DNA from: Candidatus Aminicenantota bacterium | GTDB taxonomy: Bacteria; Acidobacteriota; Aminicenantia; Aminicenantales; Saccharicenantaceae | DNA length: 12,849 nucleotides | Reading direction: 5' to 3' | NCBI GenBank assembly: GCA_026393955.1 | Contig: JAPKZE010000297.1 | Coordinates: 1-12,849 of the forward strand | Shown: piece after piece, positions 12,384 to 12,849 of the stretch | Position numbering within the stretch: the first letter of the stretch is position 1 | Layout of the letters: each line of letters starts with the position of its first letter | Notes under the pieces: model-generated | The model's input: only the letters and a program-made list of their open reading frames with translations | Database searches by the model: none | Told to the model about the DNA's origin: nothing | Position numbers and translations under genes: made by a program

Positions 12384-12849
12384 TACCATTCGACGAGCAT
12401 GGACGCCCAGGTCAGCCCGCCGCCGAAGCTCAGGAGCAGGGCCAGGTCGCCCTTCTTGAGACGGCCCTCCTCGACGGCTTCGCGCAGGGCCAGCAGGACC
12501 GAGGCCGACGAGCAGTTGCCGCGGCGGTCGACGTTGACGTAGAACTTCTCGATCGGGAGGCCCAGCTTCTTGGAAGGGAACTCGAAGATCCGGGCGTTGG
12601 CCTGATGGCAGACGAAGAGGTCCACGTCGCTCAGCGCGACGTCCCGGGTTTTGCCCGGGATCCGGTTGGCCTTGTCGATCGTCCTCGTGATCAGCTCGGG
12701 GATGATCTTCAGGACGAATTTCTGGATGTCATGCCCGCGGATGGCGATGTTCGGATGGACCGGGGTTTCGTGATATCGCGTGTCCTTGCCGGCGCTGTAC
12801 GCGGTCTCGACACCCCAGGAGTCCGTTCCCATTTCGGAACAGACGATCC
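12383..12849 (-). CDS. fabH: 3-oxoacyl-ACP synthase III family protein, C-terminal part (partial)
   Basis: The frame enters from the right edge; the Met at 12832 is internal, since coding continues upstream as IVCSEMGTDSWG. About 154 residues remain, roughly the C-terminal half of a KAS III enzyme, which starts fatty-acid synthesis by joining acetyl-CoA (or another acyl-CoA) to malonyl-ACP. DLFVCHQANARIFEFPSKKL holds the catalytic His, and RGNCSSAS the catalytic Asn in place of the common YGNTSAAS. KKGDLALLLSFGGGLTWASMLVEW is the standard end of the family, followed by TAG. The catalytic Cys lies outside the window. The upstream segment IRGHDIQKFVLKIIPELI is typical of the second thiolase domain. 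A specialised KAS III with another acyl substrate cannot be excluded. Confidence 0.88.
   Translation of the reverse strand, partial: IVCSEMGTDSWGVETAYSAGKDTRYHETPVHPNIAIRGHDIQKFVLKIIPELITRTIDKANRIPGKTRDVALSDVDLFVCHQANARIFEFPSKKLGLPIEKFYVNVDRRGNCSSASVLLALREAVEEGRLKKGDLALLLSFGGGLTWASMLVEW

Overview
The window is GC-rich (clearly above 60 %), densely packed bacterial DNA from a diderm. It encodes two probable outer-membrane barrels, one of them a FadL-type protein ending in a C-terminal phenylalanine, plus a lipoprotein and several signal peptides. The GC content, the gene mix and the GGGAC/GTCCC palindromes beside a gene suggest an Acidobacteriota or Aminicenantes-like lineage, but that is an impression and no marker gene here proves it. 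I see no rRNA, tRNA, CRISPR array, phage gene or transposase.

Left part (1-4250). The tail of an unidentified gene, a membrane-anchored L-rhamnose-mutarotase-like protein and an SSS-family sodium/solute symporter lie on the plus strand with gaps of 7 and 9 nt, so they look like one sugar-uptake operon. Facing them, with one base between the stop codons, is a two-gene minus-strand unit: a secreted protein of unknown function and a predicted outer-membrane barrel joined by a 4-nt ATGA overlap.

Middle (4250-7793). A divergent promoter region (4250-4406) carries a perfect TATAAT box leftwards and a TTGTCA-17-CATAAT promoter rightwards. The rightward unit is a peroxiredoxin plus a nitroreductase, with a possible attenuator-like leader and a strong GC hairpin between the genes. 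It converges on a minus-strand pair, a DUF72 protein followed by diaminopimelate decarboxylase (lysA), again joined by an ATGA overlap. The next divergent spacer (7651-7792) is the only relatively AT-rich patch. It holds promoter-like boxes, a tandem 7-mer and a REP-like pair of palindromes.

Right part (7793-12849). A PLP-dependent threonine dehydratase-like enzyme and an orphan lipoprotein ABC binding protein run rightwards. The binding-protein gene overlaps thiD tail to tail by 50 bp. thiD has an extended -10 box placed so that its mRNA may be leaderless. Diverging from thiD are a FadL-type porin gene and an acylphosphatase gene, which converge on the 3' end of a KAS III (fabH-like) gene that runs off the window.

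Most genes are ordinary metabolism and envelope functions. The points most worth a second look are the membrane-anchored mutarotase beside a symporter, the unknown secreted protein/barrel pair, the peroxiredoxin leader, the REP-like spacer and the candidate leaderless promoters. I found no convincing multi-gene novel system such as a defence, secretion or biosynthetic island.
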